Shown one piece after another: positions 13,898-14,859 of a stretch of 14,859 nucleotides of DNA (its first letter is position 1; each line of letters starts with the position of its first letter). The stretch is taken from NCBI GenBank assembly GCA_003225595.1, contig QIAR01000154.1, positions 1-14,859 on the forward strand, read 5' to 3'. The translations under genes and the position numbers were made by a program. This DNA is from Acidobacteriota bacterium. GTDB taxonomy: Bacteria > Acidobacteriota > Terriglobia > Terriglobales > Acidobacteriaceae. Under the pieces are notes generated by a model that saw only the letters and a list, made by a program, of their open reading frames with translations, was not told the origin of the DNA and searched no databases.

Positions 13898-14859
13898 ATG
13901 GCGAAACGCGTCAGTGTCGATCGTTGGCTGTTCACGGTCACCCTGGTCCTGGTCTTTCTCGGGCTGGTGATGGTATTCAGCGCTTCAGCCGTCATAGCCA
14001 AGGAGCGGTTCGGCTCTCCTTATACCTTCCTGGTTCGCCAGCTTGCCTGGGCCATTGCGGGAATGGTGGCTATGGTCGTAGCCATGAAGATCGATTACCG
14101 TCGCTACAAGCATCCGGCGGTTGTATTTTCGCTGCTCGGCTTGACTACGCTGATGCTGATTTCGGTTTTCTTCCTTGACCGTTCGCATAACACACACCGC
14201 TGGTTTCACTGGGGCGCGTTTTCCTTCCAGCCGTCGGAAGTCGCCAAACCCGCGCTGATTCTCTTCCTGGCATATTTTCTTGAGAGCCGCACCAAGTCGA
14301 TGGACGAATGGCGGAACACGCTGCTGCCCGCGCTTGCGCCCACAGTTATTTTTCTCGTCCTGATCGTCTTGCAGCCTGACCTGGGTACCGCGATCGCCTG
14401 CGCCGGAATTGTGGCCTGCGTGCTCTTTGTGGCCGGCATACAAATGCGTTATTTCGGATATGGGTTGCTAGCTTCGATTCTTCCGCTCTACTTTCTGATC
14501 TTTCATGTAGCCTATCGTCGGGATCGTATTCTCGCTTTCATGAATCCCTATGCCGATCCGCAGGGTCGCGGTTTTCACATTATTCAGTCGCTGATCGCAG
14601 TCTCCACTGGGGCCCTAACCGGTCTGGGCTTGATGGAAGGCAAACAGAAGCTGTTTTATCTCCCCGAGCCGCATACCGACTTCATCTTTGCCGTGACGGC
14701 AGAGGAGTTGGGCTTTGTAGGCTCAGCGGTTGTGGTGGGGTTGTTCGCGATCTTTCTTTGGCGGGGCGTTCGCTCCGCCCTGCATACCAACGACACCTTC
14801 GGACGCTTCCTTGCCAGCGGCATCACCAGCATGGTTGTACTGCAGGCCTTCATCAACAT
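13898..14859 (+). CDS. ftsW: Septal peptidoglycan glycosyltransferase FtsW (3' end outside window)
   Basis: The frame is open from ATG 13898 to the right edge, giving 320 residues of a SEDS-family membrane protein (full length is usually about 370-400). It begins MAKRVSVDRW, then a first membrane helix with LGLVMVFSAS (21-30). FSFQPSEVAKPA (108-119), QPDLGTA (159-165), NPYADPQGRGFHIIQSLIA (216-234) and LPEPHTDFIFAVTAEELG (255-272) are strong SEDS signatures; D261 in HTDFIF is the conserved aspartate thought to be catalytic. FtsW polymerises lipid II with FtsI at the septum. RodA is the main alternative, but the dcw position and the sequence favour FtsW. The ribosome site is weak. Family order predicts murG and murC next, outside the window. 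Confidence 0.95.
   Translation, partial: MAKRVSVDRWLFTVTLVLVFLGLVMVFSASAVIAKERFGSPYTFLVRQLAWAIAGMVAMVVAMKIDYRRYKHPAVVFSLLGLTTLMLISVFFLDRSHNTHRWFHWGAFSFQPSEVAKPALILFLAYFLESRTKSMDEWRNTLLPALAPTVIFLVLIVLQPDLGTAIACAGIVACVLFVAGIQMRYFGYGLLASILPLYFLIFHVAYRRDRILAFMNPYADPQGRGFHIIQSLIAVSTGALTGLGLMEGKQKLFYLPEPHTDFIFAVTAEELGFVGSAVVVGLFAIFLWRGVRSALHTNDTFGRFLASGITSMVVLQAFIN

Overview
This window carries the division and cell wall (dcw) cluster of a bacterium, all on the + strand, with three unrelated genes in front of it. The best guess for the host is an acidobacterium of the Terriglobia (Koribacter-like) type. That rests on the style of the FtsL and FtsI proteins, a TPR-rich protein tail of the kind found in acidobacterial Ser/Thr kinases, a meso-diaminopimelate-type MurE, and intergenic regions full of short dispersed repeats. 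No ribosomal or other decisive phylogenetic marker is present, so the assignment is an inference.

Layout. Positions 3-1178 hold the 3' part of a TPR protein that enters from the left edge. Positions 1221-1530 hold a small ABM-type (dimeric alpha/beta barrel) gene broken by a single extra base near 1379, flanked by inverted AT-rich repeats. Positions 1685-2638 encode a fold-type II PLP enzyme resembling threonine/serine dehydratase, with an altered phosphate-binding loop. A 430-bp intergenic region follows. It contains hairpins, a sigma70-like promoter (2833-2860) and three GTGGTC boxes at exact 10-bp spacing (2861-2886), the expected form of an MraZ operator, and then a leader of about 200 nt.

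From 3069 onward the order is mraZ, rsmH, a 52-codon small ORF, ftsL, ftsI (with a C-terminal PASTA domain), murE, murF, mraY, murD and ftsW, the last running off the right edge. MurE, MurF and MurD extend the UDP-MurNAc peptide, MraY moves it to the lipid carrier (lipid I), FtsW and FtsI polymerise and cross-link septal peptidoglycan, FtsL belongs to the divisome, RsmH methylates 16S rRNA and MraZ regulates the cluster. Several junctions are translationally coupled: mraZ/rsmH share one base, the small ORF stops directly before the ftsL start, and murE/murF overlap as ATGA.

Unlike compact dcw operons, this one is interrupted by non-coding patches: 4496-4865 (a 15-bp tandem array plus hairpins), 5493-5782, 12179-12298 and 13676-13897. 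The last two carry near-identical inverted 24-mers that bracket murD. I found no tRNA, rRNA, CRISPR, transposase or phage gene, and no wholly new system. The most informative items are the MraZ operator, the coupled small ORF before ftsL, the repeat patches inside the operon, and a possible leaderless start at murE.
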